A stretch of DNA of 64,000 bases, taken from Polyangiaceae bacterium (GTDB lineage Bacteria > Myxococcota_A > Polyangia > Polyangiales > Polyangiaceae). A program made the position numbers and the translations under genes. How positions within the stretch are numbered: position 1 is the first letter of the stretch; every line of letters begins with the position of its first letter. The stretch is taken from contig JACKEB010000015.1 of the NCBI GenBank assembly GCA_020633205.1, forward strand, positions 310,001 to 374,000. Direction: 5' to 3'. Shown piece after piece: positions 31,895 to 40,461 of the stretch. The notes below the pieces were generated by a model. The model worked only from the letters and a program-made list of their open reading frames with translations. It was not told where the DNA came from and did no database searches.

Positions 31895-32889
31895 TGCTTG
31901 GCTCCTCCTTCCAGCGCACCAGCGCCGAGTGGCAGCACCGGCAGCGTGCCGCGGCTCACGTCCTCATCAATCAAGATCTTGCGATCGACTCCGGTCAAAA
32001 TGCGCTCCATGGCCTCCAGGTAGAGGCGCTCACGCGTCACGTCGCGGGAGGTCTTGTACTCGTCGTAGATCGCCACGAACTTCGCGACGTCGCCTCGCGC
32101 GCGCACGATGCGTTCCTCTTTGTAGGCCTCCGCTGAACGCTCGATCTCTCGTTGCTTGCCGCGCGCCTTGGGGAGCTGATCCTCGTTGTAGCCGTTGGCC
32201 TCGTTGATCAGCTGCTCCTTCTTTTCGCGCGCGCGCACGACCTCGTTGAACGCGTCCTTCACTTCGTTCGGCGCCGAGGCGTCCTGGAGCTTCACGTCGG
32301 TGATCTCGAGGCCGCTCTTGTACTCGTTCATCAGCCGCTGCAGCAGCGCGCGGGTGTCGTCTTGGAGCTTGGAGCGCCCCTCGGTGATCACGTCGTCGAT
32401 GGTCATCGTGCCGACGACGCTGCGTAACGCGACCTCGGTCGTGACGTGGAGCGTCTCTTCCGGATCCTTGAGTCGGAACAAGTAGTCGTTGGGATTTACC
32501 ACACGGTATTGAATCAACAGCTGAGCGTCGACGATGTTCTCATCGCCGGTGAGCATCTGTGCTTCTTCCTTGTGGATCTCCTTGTCGCGGTAACCGACTT
32601 GGATGTGGCGTACCTTCTCCGTGTTCACGATGTCGACTTGCTGCACCAGTGGGAACCGGAAGTGCAATCCGGGTCCTTTCTGGTTGGGATCCGCCTTGCC
32701 AAAGGTGCGGACCACGCCGACTTCTCCAGGACCGACGCTGTAGAAGCCGGTCATGGCAACTGCAACGACGATGATGATTACGATCAGGGGCCCGATGCGC
32801 CGCAGGTTCTTTCGGAAGATCTCACTCACCCGAGCGATCACGTCCCCTACGTCGGGTCCCATGCCATTGTCTTCGAACTGACTTCGCAT
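31891..32889 (-). CDS. hflK: HflK, SPFH-domain protease modulator subunit
   Basis: 332 residues from the ATG at 32889; a TTG at 32898 is an alternative. Cytoplasmic N-terminus, one membrane helix (about 38-56, IGPLIVIIIVVAVAMTGFY), SPFH domain starting SVGPGEVGVVRTFGKADPN, and a long helix with NEANGYNEDQLPKARGKQRE typical of HflK. It lacks the long Gly-rich N-terminal stretch of the E. coli protein. It heads the operon hflK-hflC-PDZ. The 150 bp upstream to the next gene hold no obvious operator. Confidence 0.92.
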   Translation of the reverse strand: MRSQFEDNGMGPDVGDVIARVSEIFRKNLRRIGPLIVIIIVVAVAMTGFYSVGPGEVGVVRTFGKADPNQKGPGLHFRFPLVQQVDIVNTEKVRHIQVGYRDKEIHKEEAQMLTGDENIVDAQLLIQYRVVNPNDYLFRLKDPEETLHVTTEVALRSVVGTMTIDDVITEGRSKLQDDTRALLQRLMNEYKSGLEITDVKLQDASAPNEVKDAFNEVVRAREKKEQLINEANGYNEDQLPKARGKQREIERSAEAYKEERIVRARGDVAKFVAIYDEYKTSRDVTRERLYLEAMERILTGVDRKILIDEDVSRGTLPVLPLGAGALEGGAKQ

Positions 32890-33048
32890 GCTCCTCAACA
32901 GGTACCCTTAATGACCTGGAGGCTGACTGCAACCCGTCGCGCCCTTGCGCCGCATGCAGCGGGTGCCATGCAGCGAGGGAGACGCTGCTCGTCCACGGTG
33001 TTCACCGCCGCGGGGGGCGCGGCTTGCCCGTAGCGCCGACGCGCGGAG

Positions 33049-33516
33049 CTAGCTGCGAACGCGCCAGTTGCCCATGTACGCGCGCCCCACGGTATCGCAC
33101 GTAGGGTCGGTCACGATCAGCTCGGGACGGCTCTCCCGGCAGTAGATGATGGTGTTTTGGCGGAACGTTCGCCCAAAGTAGATGGCCTCGTCGCGATCGA
33201 TGCCGTGCACCAACCAGGCGGGTTCGCGCCACACGCCTTCTGGCTCCTCGTCGTAGCCGACGCAGTGCTCGACGCGATAGCAACCGAGGATCAGTAGATC
33301 GCGCATCACCTGGTGCCGCCCCTCGTTGACTCGCCGCGGGAGCAGCATGGAGCGCGGGTTGTAGGCGGTCAGTACCGCGAACTGCTGCTGCAAGAGCTCA
33401 GGGAGGCTACCGACGTCCTGGACGATTTCGCCGTCCATCGACGACCGCAACAGCCCAGCTTCGGTGGGCAGCTCATAGACGGTTGCGAAGTAGGAACGAA
33501 GGAGGTTTTGGTCCAC
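33049..33516 (-). CDS. DUF3293 protein
   Basis: 155 residues from a GTG at 33516; the longer open frame upstream runs into the response-regulator gene and is unlikely to be used. Signatures remembered for DUF3293 are present: a Leu-rich start, TAYNPRSMLLPRRVNEGRHQVMRDLL, YRVEHCVGYDEE, WREPAWLVHGIDRDEAIYFGRTFRQNTIIYC. Its molecular role is unknown. It follows the response regulator with a 106-bp gap and could be the last gene of that operon. Confidence 0.7.
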   Translation of the reverse strand: MDQNLLRSYFATVYELPTEAGLLRSSMDGEIVQDVGSLPELLQQQFAVLTAYNPRSMLLPRRVNEGRHQVMRDLLILGCYRVEHCVGYDEEPEGVWREPAWLVHGIDRDEAIYFGRTFRQNTIIYCRESRPELIVTDPTCDTVGRAYMGNWRVRS

Positions 33517-33622
33517 GGATATTCTCTTCTGGAATGGCCCGAGCGGCCTCAGGGCTCGCGAGCGCGCAATTCGCGCTGGTAGGGCGCGAACAAGGAATCC
33601 CCTAGCACACGTGTCGCTTGGG

Positions 33623-34318
33623 TCAGTCGGCCACGAAGCGATAGCCGACTCCGCGGACCGTGACCAGGTGTCTGGGCCGCGAGGGGTCCGGCTCGAGTTT
33701 ATTCCTGAGCTGAAGCAGAAAGTTATCGATGGTTCGCAGCGTGCCATGGTGTCCCGGGCCCCAAACCGCCTCCAGGATCTGCTCTCGGCTGAGAACGCGC
33801 CCCCGCGCGCTGGCGAGGGTCATCAACACGTCGAACTCCGTCGCCGTGAGCCCAACGGCCTCACCCTCGCGACGCACCTCGCGCGTGTCTTCGTCGATCT
33901 CGAAGCTCGCTGTGCGGATCACTGGGCGAGCGCGTGAGCGCGCGATGGCGTCCCGTCGCAGCACGGCCTTCACCCGCGCGAGCAACTCCGCCAGGCTGAA
34001 AGGCTTCGTGATGTAGTCCTCGGCGCCCAGCTCGAGGCCCATCACCTTGTCCATCTCTGCGCCGCGCGCCGACAACATGATGATGGGTACGGCGACGCCC
34101 TCGCCACGCAACGTACGCAGTACTTCGAAGCCGTTCAGGCGAGGTAGCATCACGTCGAGCACCAACAGGTCTGGCTTGAACTCTCGAGCGAGCTTCAGGC
34201 CTTGCTCACCGTCTTCGGCAACGGCGACGGAGTAGCCCTCGGCCTCTAGGTTCATGGAGAGGCCCATGCTGATGCTCGGATCGTCTTCTACGACCAAGAT
34301 GCGCTTCGCGGTGTCCAC
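33623..34318 (-). CDS. OmpR-family response regulator
   Basis: 231 residues from a GTG. The receiver domain (1-120) has the acidic pair EDD at 11-13, the phosphorylation Asp at 55 (LLVLDVMLPR), the switch Ser in IIMLSARG and the conserved Lys in DYITKPFSL. A winged-helix DNA-binding domain follows (about 135-230; LTATEFDVLMTLASARGRVLSREQILEAVWG, then RTIDNFLLQLRNKLE and TVRGVGYRFV). It starts three bases after the kinase stop and is its cognate partner. Confidence 0.93.
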   Translation of the reverse strand: MDTAKRILVVEDDPSISMGLSMNLEAEGYSVAVAEDGEQGLKLAREFKPDLLVLDVMLPRLNGFEVLRTLRGEGVAVPIIMLSARGAEMDKVMGLELGAEDYITKPFSLAELLARVKAVLRRDAIARSRARPVIRTASFEIDEDTREVRREGEAVGLTATEFDVLMTLASARGRVLSREQILEAVWGPGHHGTLRTIDNFLLQLRNKLEPDPSRPRHLVTVRGVGYRFVAD

Positions 34319-34321
34319 GGT

Positions 34322-35365
34322 TTACTCGGAGTCGGGGGAGGGGGAATCGGAGAGTGAGGCTGGGCCAGGTGTCGGCCCCGGGGGGCCACCAGAATTCCGT
34401 GAGGATTTGATGGGCTGGAAGATCGGTAGCACGAAGGTGAAGGTGCTGCCTTTGCCGGGGCTGCTCTCGAGCTCGACCTTGCCGCGATGGGCCTCGAGCA
34501 CGTGCTTCACGATGGCGAGTCCAAGGCCCGAGCCTTCGCGCTCTCGGGCCAAGCGATCGTCGACGCGGTAGAACTTCTGAAAGATGCGTTTGTGCTCCGT
34601 GAGCGCGATGCCCGCGCCGTTGTCACTCACACTGATCTTGACCTTGTTGCTCTCACGCCACGCTTTCACTTTGATGCGTGGGGGACTTCCGCCGTACTTG
34701 CGCGCGTTGGTGAGCAAGTTGAGCAGGGCATCGGTTAGGGCTCCGGCGTCCGCGTCAATCCGTGGCAGGTTCTCTTCGACCTCGAGCTCCAGGTTCCCTC
34801 CCGGGCCAAGCTCCAAGGACTGGGCGGCGGTGACGGCCCCGTCGACGACGCGGGTAACGTCCGTCGGTTCGATGACATAAACTCGCCGACCGCTCTCCAT
34901 GCGGCCCCAGTCGAGTAGGCGATCGATCAATTCTTGTAGCCGGTGGCTCTCCCGCGCCAGGCCCGCGATGCAGCGGTCCTCTGTCGCCGTATCCCCGCGG
35001 CGAAGCTCAAGGGTCTCCGTGAAGAGCCGAATCGATGTCAGCGGTGTCCGGAGTTCGTGGCTGACCTTCGACACGAAGTCGCTTTGTAGCTGGGACAGGT
35101 TCGCCTCTCGACGCACGAAGACCCAGACCAAGATCACTCCGGTGGTGGCAGCGCCGCTCAGCGCCAGCACCAAGATCCCCATCACGATGTCTGAGAGCTC
35201 GCCCAGGATGAGCAAGACCACGCCTACGGCGAGCAGCAGCACCGTGGGCACGACGACCAGCGCGACCAGCAGGATGATGATGCGCCGATAGCCGAAGGCG
35301 GTCAGGTCCCGAGTGGACACTCGGGACATCATAGCGGAAGGCGCCGCCTGTGCTCGCCCGCTCAT
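34322..35365 (-). CDS. Two-TM sensor histidine kinase, partner of the OmpR-type regulator
   Basis: 347 residues from the ATG at 35365, which overlaps the stop of the debranching-enzyme gene by four bases. Two adjacent membrane helices (about 25-85) leave almost no periplasmic loop, so it probably senses inside the membrane or with a partner. The DHp box is SKVSHELRTPLTSIRLFTE; the ATPase has DALLNLLTNARKYGG, VSDNGAGI and GSGLGLAIVKHVLEAHRG. The Pro/Ser/Gly tail is probably disordered. It is co-transcribed with the upstream metabolic genes. Confidence 0.92.
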   Translation of the reverse strand: MSGRAQAAPSAMMSRVSTRDLTAFGYRRIIILLVALVVVPTVLLLAVGVVLLILGELSDIVMGILVLALSGAATTGVILVWVFVRREANLSQLQSDFVSKVSHELRTPLTSIRLFTETLELRRGDTATEDRCIAGLARESHRLQELIDRLLDWGRMESGRRVYVIEPTDVTRVVDGAVTAAQSLELGPGGNLELEVEENLPRIDADAGALTDALLNLLTNARKYGGSPPRIKVKAWRESNKVKISVSDNGAGIALTEHKRIFQKFYRVDDRLAREREGSGLGLAIVKHVLEAHRGKVELESSPGKGSTFTFVLPIFQPIKSSRNSGGPPGPTPGPASLSDSPSPDSE

Positions 35366-37389
35366 AGCTCGAGCTCCGCGCACAGGATCCAAAGCAGGCT
35401 CGCAACGCTCGCCGCTTGAGCGGGAGCACCGGTAGCGCGGTGAGGCGGGTCGCCATTTGCCAGCTGGGAAATCTGCCCGAGCACGAGCGGCTCGTCGAGC
35501 GCCTGCTCGACGATGCGCTGGAGCTCGCTCTGGACCTCGAAATCATCCGGTCGCAGGCGCAGTACAGCCCGCGCGTAGAAGCCGAGCAGGTACGTCAGGG
35601 TTGCACCGCGATGGTAGGCGGCTTCGCGCTCTTCGAAGCTGCCGTCGAACTGCCCCAGGTAGTCCACTGCGCTTGGCGAGAGGCTACGGATTCCGCGCGG
35701 TGTCAGGAGTTCAGCGGTCACGCGCTCCACGATGGAGTTGGCTTGCCAGGTGTCGAATAGATCGGGATCGACGGCCAGGGCCAAGAGCGCGTGGGCACGA
35801 ATCCGATCATCCCCCGGTTGACTCGCGTCGAGGGACAGCGAGTCGTAGGGGTAGCGCTGGTGCTCGCACCAGAAGCGCGCCTTGAAGCTCTGCGTGGCAC
35901 GTGCACGCATCTCGAGGGCGCGTTGTTCCAGTGCCCGATCGCCGTAGTCTGCCGCTAGGCCTGCGAGTACGCGAGCTCCGCGCGTCCACAATGCCTGGAG
36001 TTCAATCGGCAGGCTCTTGCGCTTGCCCCACTCGCTATGCGCCGGACTTGGATCGTCGGAAGTGCTCTTGGGCGCCATGCTCTTGAGTAGCGCGTCCTCG
36101 GTCAGCTCCACACCCAGGGCGGCACGGCCTTCGCACACCGCGTCGAACGCCGCCGCGAGCGACGGATACAGCTCGTCCTTCACGAACGGGTCGTCAGAGC
36201 CAGTCCAAGCCAGCAAAGCCCGCGCCGCCTCGAACAACCACAGCGTGGAGTCGACAGAAGAAAACTCGCTGCGCCCGAAGCCCGCCGGAATGGGACGCAG
36301 GGATGGCATCTGCACAGTGCTCGGCTGCTCCGCCAGGCGACGCGGCAACAGGCCCGACTGCTGGCTCCCTAGCAGAGTTCTGAGCACCGCTTTGGCTTCA
36401 TCCACCTTGCCCCGGGTGAGGTACAGCCCGGGCAAGGCGATGCAAGTGTCCCGCGTCCAGACACCGAACCATGGGTAGCCGCTGATCACCGCCGGGCGCT
36501 GGCAATTTTCCGCGCAGAATTGATCTGCGGCCAGGAAGAGCTTGCGTACGGCGTCAGGCCGTTCCTCGCCGGGGTCCTGCGCGAGCAAGTACTCCTCCGT
36601 CTCCCGCATGAACTCCGCGGGGTCTCCCTCGAGCGGTTCGCCTACAGACACCGTGAGGTAGAGCGTCTGTCCGTCCTCGATCTGCATTTCGAAGACCCCG
36701 GGCGTCCACAGGTCTTCGGTGGCCTCTCCTTGATCGTCGCTCGAGTACTCGAAGCGGCGCCACCAATCCGGGCTACCAACGAAGAGCCCGTGGTGTTCGA
36801 AATGGATCTGCGGGAGATCCAGGCGGGGTTGGATTTGCACCTGGCGGGGGCGGAGCGCGACCGTTTGCAGCATTCCGCCGTGCTCGTGCGTCAGCTCGTG
36901 CATGGGACGAAGCGACAACAGTGGTCGCACCTTCAAGGTGGCGCTCCTCACCCCCGACAAACTGAAGGAGAGCACCAGCGCATTCTTGCCTCGCACCAGC
37001 GCTAGCCGGCGATCGAAGGTCGCCTTGCCCAACTTGTAGCGCCAGTGCGGGATGGGCGTCTGGGCGAACTCCGTCAGCTGGCGGTAGCCGGGCATCGGCG
37101 CAACGCCGGGGAAGCGATGCGCGGCAAGGCGATGGGAGCGCTGCCCAATCTCTACCTCTGTTTCCGCGTGGCTAAGGATGACGTGGCGCGCCAGGGGCGG
37201 CGCTAGCGCAGCGACTAGCAGACCATGGTAGCGCCGCGTGTGGCTCAGGGCGACGGTGCTCATCGAGTAGGCGCCGGCGCCGTTGGTGTGTAACCACTCC
37301 ATTTCCGCGCGGCCGAGGTCGCCTTGGACCTCGACGTATGGCCACGGTGAGCCCTCGGGTGGCTGCAGCTCGCGCTTCTTCTTAGCCAC
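35362..37389 (-). CDS. Glycogen debranching enzyme (amylo-alpha-1,6-glucosidase family)
   Basis: 675 residues from a GTG at 37389 (GGAG about seven bases before it, eight-base overlap with aroE); the frame continues upstream through the aroE repeat tail, which I exclude. The N-terminal domain shows EWLHTNGAGAYSMSTVALSHTRRYHGLLVAAL. The C-terminal (alpha/alpha)6 domain has GYPWFGVWTRDTCIALPGLYL with a catalytic-type Asp, FSSVDSTLWLFEA, and the closing DYLGQFDGSFEEREAAYHRGATLTYLLGFY. It fits archaeal/bacterial GDE (PF12439 plus PF06202) and would remove alpha-1,6 branches from glycogen. Confidence 0.88.
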   Translation of the reverse strand: MAKKKRELQPPEGSPWPYVEVQGDLGRAEMEWLHTNGAGAYSMSTVALSHTRRYHGLLVAALAPPLARHVILSHAETEVEIGQRSHRLAAHRFPGVAPMPGYRQLTEFAQTPIPHWRYKLGKATFDRRLALVRGKNALVLSFSLSGVRSATLKVRPLLSLRPMHELTHEHGGMLQTVALRPRQVQIQPRLDLPQIHFEHHGLFVGSPDWWRRFEYSSDDQGEATEDLWTPGVFEMQIEDGQTLYLTVSVGEPLEGDPAEFMRETEEYLLAQDPGEERPDAVRKLFLAADQFCAENCQRPAVISGYPWFGVWTRDTCIALPGLYLTRGKVDEAKAVLRTLLGSQQSGLLPRRLAEQPSTVQMPSLRPIPAGFGRSEFSSVDSTLWLFEAARALLAWTGSDDPFVKDELYPSLAAAFDAVCEGRAALGVELTEDALLKSMAPKSTSDDPSPAHSEWGKRKSLPIELQALWTRGARVLAGLAADYGDRALEQRALEMRARATQSFKARFWCEHQRYPYDSLSLDASQPGDDRIRAHALLALAVDPDLFDTWQANSIVERVTAELLTPRGIRSLSPSAVDYLGQFDGSFEEREAAYHRGATLTYLLGFYARAVLRLRPDDFEVQSELQRIVEQALDEPLVLGQISQLANGDPPHRATGAPAQAASVASLLWILCAELEL

Positions 37390-38311
37390 CGTCTTCTCCT
37401 CGGTGACCCGCTGCGTGCTGACGCTGGGCTGCTTGCTGATCCTGGGCTGCTTGCTGACCCTGGGCTTCCAGAGAACCCAGTGCGCGCTGCGCGGCTTCGT
37501 GCATCGCGGCCCGCGGTGCGTCGACATCGAGCCAAAGCTCGAGCGCCGCCGCGGCTTGCCCCACCAGCATGCCTAGGCCGCCTCGCGCCTCTAGGCCATG
37601 TTCCCGCGCGGCCGACAGAAAAGGTGTTTCCTCGGGGTTATACACCACGTCGTACGCAACGGCGCTCGTCGGGAGCTCCTGCCAGGGGACCACGCTTGCT
37701 ACGCCTTCGCCAGGGCTCGCGCCACGCATGCCTGCGCTGGTGGCCTGCAGCACCAAACTCAGTTCGACAGCGATCTCCTCCCAAGCCTCAGCGCCCCAGT
37801 GGAGGAGCTCAACGTCCAGCAGCTTGAAAGTCTGTGCGCTGGGCCATGTGTCTCGATCGCCAACGTGACTCCGCGCGGTGACGTACACGTGTTCGAAACC
37901 GAGCTCGCGGAGCGCCGTCGCAGCGCCTAGCGCTGCGCCACCGTTGCCAAGGATCACGGCTGCGCTTCGAGGCACATCGCCAAGCTCCGAGAGCAAGGCG
38001 AGAATGTCCGTGTTGAACGCCTGGAGGTCAGAACCTTTCAGCGCAAGCACGTTGGCGGCGCCGGCCTGCCGCGCCAGAGGGTCCAGCTTGTCTGCTAGGG
38101 CCAAGGCGACTTGCTTGTGTGGCACGGTGACGTTGAAGCCCGCAAATTCGCCCTGCCGCAAGCGCGCCACTGCGTCGCTCACATGAGACGCGTCGGGGCA
38201 GTCGAGCAGCTCATAGCTGTGCTCCAGACCGAGCGCGTCATACGCAGCTTGGTGGATCACTGGCGACAGCGAGTGACCGAGCGGATGCCCGAGCAGTGCG
38301 AAGCGGCTCAC
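37382..38311 (-). CDS. aroE: Shikimate dehydrogenase AroE with a repeat tail
   Basis: 309 residues from a GTG overlapping the xseA stop (GTGA). It reduces 3-dehydroshikimate with NADPH in aromatic amino-acid synthesis. Substrate-binding SLSP near residue 15, catalytic Lys in NVTVPHKQ, Asp in NTDILALL and the nucleotide loop GNGGAALGA are all present. The last 35 residues (QQAAQDQQAAQRQHAAG and so on) are an added tail encoded by an 18-bp repeat; the core family ends near residue 272. In the operon with xseA upstream and the debranching enzyme downstream. Confidence 0.92.
   Translation of the reverse strand: MSRFALLGHPLGHSLSPVIHQAAYDALGLEHSYELLDCPDASHVSDAVARLRQGEFAGFNVTVPHKQVALALADKLDPLARQAGAANVLALKGSDLQAFNTDILALLSELGDVPRSAAVILGNGGAALGAATALRELGFEHVYVTARSHVGDRDTWPSAQTFKLLDVELLHWGAEAWEEIAVELSLVLQATSAGMRGASPGEGVASVVPWQELPTSAVAYDVVYNPEETPFLSAAREHGLEARGGLGMLVGQAAAALELWLDVDAPRAAMHEAAQRALGSLEAQGQQAAQDQQAAQRQHAAGHRGEDGG
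37406..37469 (-). repeat. 18-bp tandem repeat at the 3' end of aroE
   Basis: Plus-strand units CTGGGCTGCTTGCTGATC (37424-37441) and CTGGGCTGCTTGCTGACC (37442-37459) are flanked by partial units. They encode the QQAAQ tail of AroE and lie just upstream of the GTG start of the debranching enzyme. Confidence 0.9.
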
Positions 38312-39723
38312 GCGTCGGACTCCTCGCGCTTGATCTCGCTCACCGTGCTCCGCACGGAACCAACCCCAAGACGAACCTCGATCTCGTCACCTCGAGAGAG
38401 CTCGTCAGCACGCTTGATGATGCGACCCGCTTTGGCGGCGATCGCGTAGCCGCGGCCAAGGATGCGCAAGGGAGAGAGCCCGTCGAGCTGGGTCGCGTAC
38501 AGGCTCAGTTCGTCTCGGCGCTCCTCGAGTTTGCCCTGAGTGCGATCGATCAGCGTGCGCTTGAGGTCCGCGTGCTTCTGACGTTCTCGCTGCAGTCGCG
38601 CGAGCATGCTGCTCTGCAGCTGGGCCTCCAAAGGAGCGAGCTTGAGCCGGGTGCGCGCCAACACGGCCTTCGGATCACGCAAGAGCAAGCGCCGCTCTAG
38701 CCCGACGAAGGTGGTGCGCTGACGCTTCAGTCGCTGGGCAACATGCGCTTCTAGCCGCTCGCTCAGGTCGTCTACCTCCTGCGCGTGTTCACCAATTAGG
38801 CGCAGCGGATCTCCCAGTCGTCGTTCGAGGCGCGAAAGCACGTGCTGGTCGTCTTTGAGGCGATGTCGCACGGCCTGGAGCAGGTGACGCTGTGCGTCTC
38901 GTAGTTCGCGCTTCTGCGTGGCTCGGTCTGCGACCACTAGCTCGGCGGCCTGGGACGGCGTTGCCGCGCGGATATCTGCGACGAGGTCAGTGAGGCTGAG
39001 GTCCACTTCGTGGCCCACCGCGCTCACGATCGGCACTCGAACCTTCGCCAAGCGACGCACCAAGCGCTCGTCGTTGAAGGCCATCAGATCTTCTCCGGAG
39101 CCGCCCCCGCGTCCGATGATCAGCACGTCGAGTTGCGGGTGCCGCTCCACCAGGTCGATGGCGTAGAGCAGGCTTCTCACGGCTTGCTCGCCTTGCACCT
39201 GGGCTGGAGCGAGCACGATGTGTGCGCCGCCTCGACGGAAAGCCACGGTGATGATGTCGTGGATCGCCGCGCCCTGTTCGCTGGTGATCACCCCGACGAC
39301 GCGCGGTGAGCTTGGCAGCGGGCGTTTGCGCTCGTCCGCGAAGAGTCCCTCTGCGGCAAGCTTGAGCTTCAAGCGTTCCAGGGCCTCGAGCTGGGAACCG
39401 CGGCCCGCGGGGCGCAGGCGATCGACGACGAACTGGAGTCGCCCGCGAGGGATCCACAGATCCGGCTTGCCTTGTACCTGGACGCGCGCGCCGTCCTGCA
39501 GGTAGCGCCAGGCCCGGCTCGCGTTCATGCGATACATGACGCTCTCGACCACCGCGCCCTCCGCGACGTCCTTCAGCGAGAAGTAGACGTGGCCGTTTTG
39601 CGAGCGCTTGAGGTGAGCGATCTCGCCTTCGATCCAGACCCGGCCAACGCTGCGGCTGAGTGCATGTTTCATGCGACGAGCTAGCTCGGAGACCGCAATG
39701 ATCGCTTCCTGCTCGTCGTTCAC
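38308..39723 (-). CDS. xseA: Exodeoxyribonuclease VII large subunit
   Basis: 471 residues from a GTG. The OB-fold domain (about 10-110) has RVWIEGEIAHLKRSQNGHVYFSLKD; the catalytic domain has VVGVITSEQGAAIHDIITVAFRR, DVLIIGRGGGSGEDLMAFNDE and VPIVSAVGHEVDLSLTDLVADIRAATPSQAAELVV, all family signatures; a long coiled-coil (about 280-420) follows. With XseB it degrades single-stranded DNA to oligonucleotides. xseB is not visible next to it. First gene of the five-gene operon. Confidence 0.95.
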   Translation of the reverse strand: MNDEQEAIIAVSELARRMKHALSRSVGRVWIEGEIAHLKRSQNGHVYFSLKDVAEGAVVESVMYRMNASRAWRYLQDGARVQVQGKPDLWIPRGRLQFVVDRLRPAGRGSQLEALERLKLKLAAEGLFADERKRPLPSSPRVVGVITSEQGAAIHDIITVAFRRGGAHIVLAPAQVQGEQAVRSLLYAIDLVERHPQLDVLIIGRGGGSGEDLMAFNDERLVRRLAKVRVPIVSAVGHEVDLSLTDLVADIRAATPSQAAELVVADRATQKRELRDAQRHLLQAVRHRLKDDQHVLSRLERRLGDPLRLIGEHAQEVDDLSERLEAHVAQRLKRQRTTFVGLERRLLLRDPKAVLARTRLKLAPLEAQLQSSMLARLQRERQKHADLKRTLIDRTQGKLEERRDELSLYATQLDGLSPLRILGRGYAIAAKAGRIIKRADELSRGDEIEVRLGVGSVRSTVSEIKREESDA

Positions 39724-39772
39724 GCGGGGTGTATAGCAGGCGTAGGGCAGACTCGGGCATACTCAGGGGCAG

Positions 39773-40438
39773 ATGGACCCCAAGGACTCGGATCGCGCAC
39801 AAATCCTACGCCGACGTGCATTTTTCGTGAGCTCGGCGCTGACCGCTCTGGGTTGCAACAACTCGGGGCGACCGCCGGAAGGGCAACCGTCCTCAACGAC
39901 GGACCCGACCGCGCCACCGGTGGTCACTGCGCCACCCACCGCGACCCCATCGGCAACGCCTGAACCGACGGCTAGCTCGAGCGCTACGCCCGAGCCGCCA
40001 AGCGAAGGCCCGGACCTCAGTACGCCAGCGGGCGTTGGGGATGTCGCCGCAGAAAACTACAAGAGCCTCCGCGAAGCCGTGGCGGAGATCCGGAAGAGCA
40101 TCACCGAGCTCACGGCCACGCTCCCAGACTCCTGCAAGATCACGGATCAGGCGTGTGATCTCCAGTGGCGGAAGCTCGCAGAAGGGCTCTTGAGAATCGA
40201 CAAGTCGCTTCGCCGCCTGCCACCGCGCTGCGGAGGCTCCAGCGACGAAGCCAAGGCGTTCTTCGAGAAGCGTGAGGCGGCTCGCGAGGACCTCCAGCAA
40301 CGCGTCGCCGCCCTGAGCAAGCGCATCAATACGCTGGTCGCGACTCAAGCCGAGAAGGAACGTTGGGAGTCGCATCAGGCGGATGCGAAGCAAGCGAACC
40401 CAGAGCCCTGTCTGAAGTTCGCTTGCACCGACTGGTGA
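39773..40438 (+). CDS. Hypothetical lipoprotein with Pro/Thr linker and helical domain
   Basis: 221 residues. The N-terminus has three arginines before a hydrophobic stretch (LRRRAFFVSSALTALGC), a lipobox with a Tat-like RR context. A Pro/Thr/Ser-rich linker of about 70 residues follows, then a helical domain (about 100-210: AAENYKSLREAVAEIRKSITEL, REDLQQRVAALSKRINTLVAT) with several Cys that could pair (SCKITDQACDL, PRCGG, CLKFACTDW). Function unknown; it is divergent from xseA, 49 bp apart. Confidence 0.65.
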   Translation: MDPKDSDRAQILRRRAFFVSSALTALGCNNSGRPPEGQPSSTTDPTAPPVVTAPPTATPSATPEPTASSSATPEPPSEGPDLSTPAGVGDVAAENYKSLREAVAEIRKSITELTATLPDSCKITDQACDLQWRKLAEGLLRIDKSLRRLPPRCGGSSDEAKAFFEKREAAREDLQQRVAALSKRINTLVATQAEKERWESHQADAKQANPEPCLKFACTDW

Positions 40439-40461
40439 GGCCCCCGCCGACCTCGCGACGG

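Noticed and set aside
35362..37527. Longer debranching-enzyme start at 37527
   Set aside because: It would read 145 bp through the AroE end, including its repeat tail, in another frame; the GTG at 37389 has a ribosome-binding site and is followed by the family sequence.
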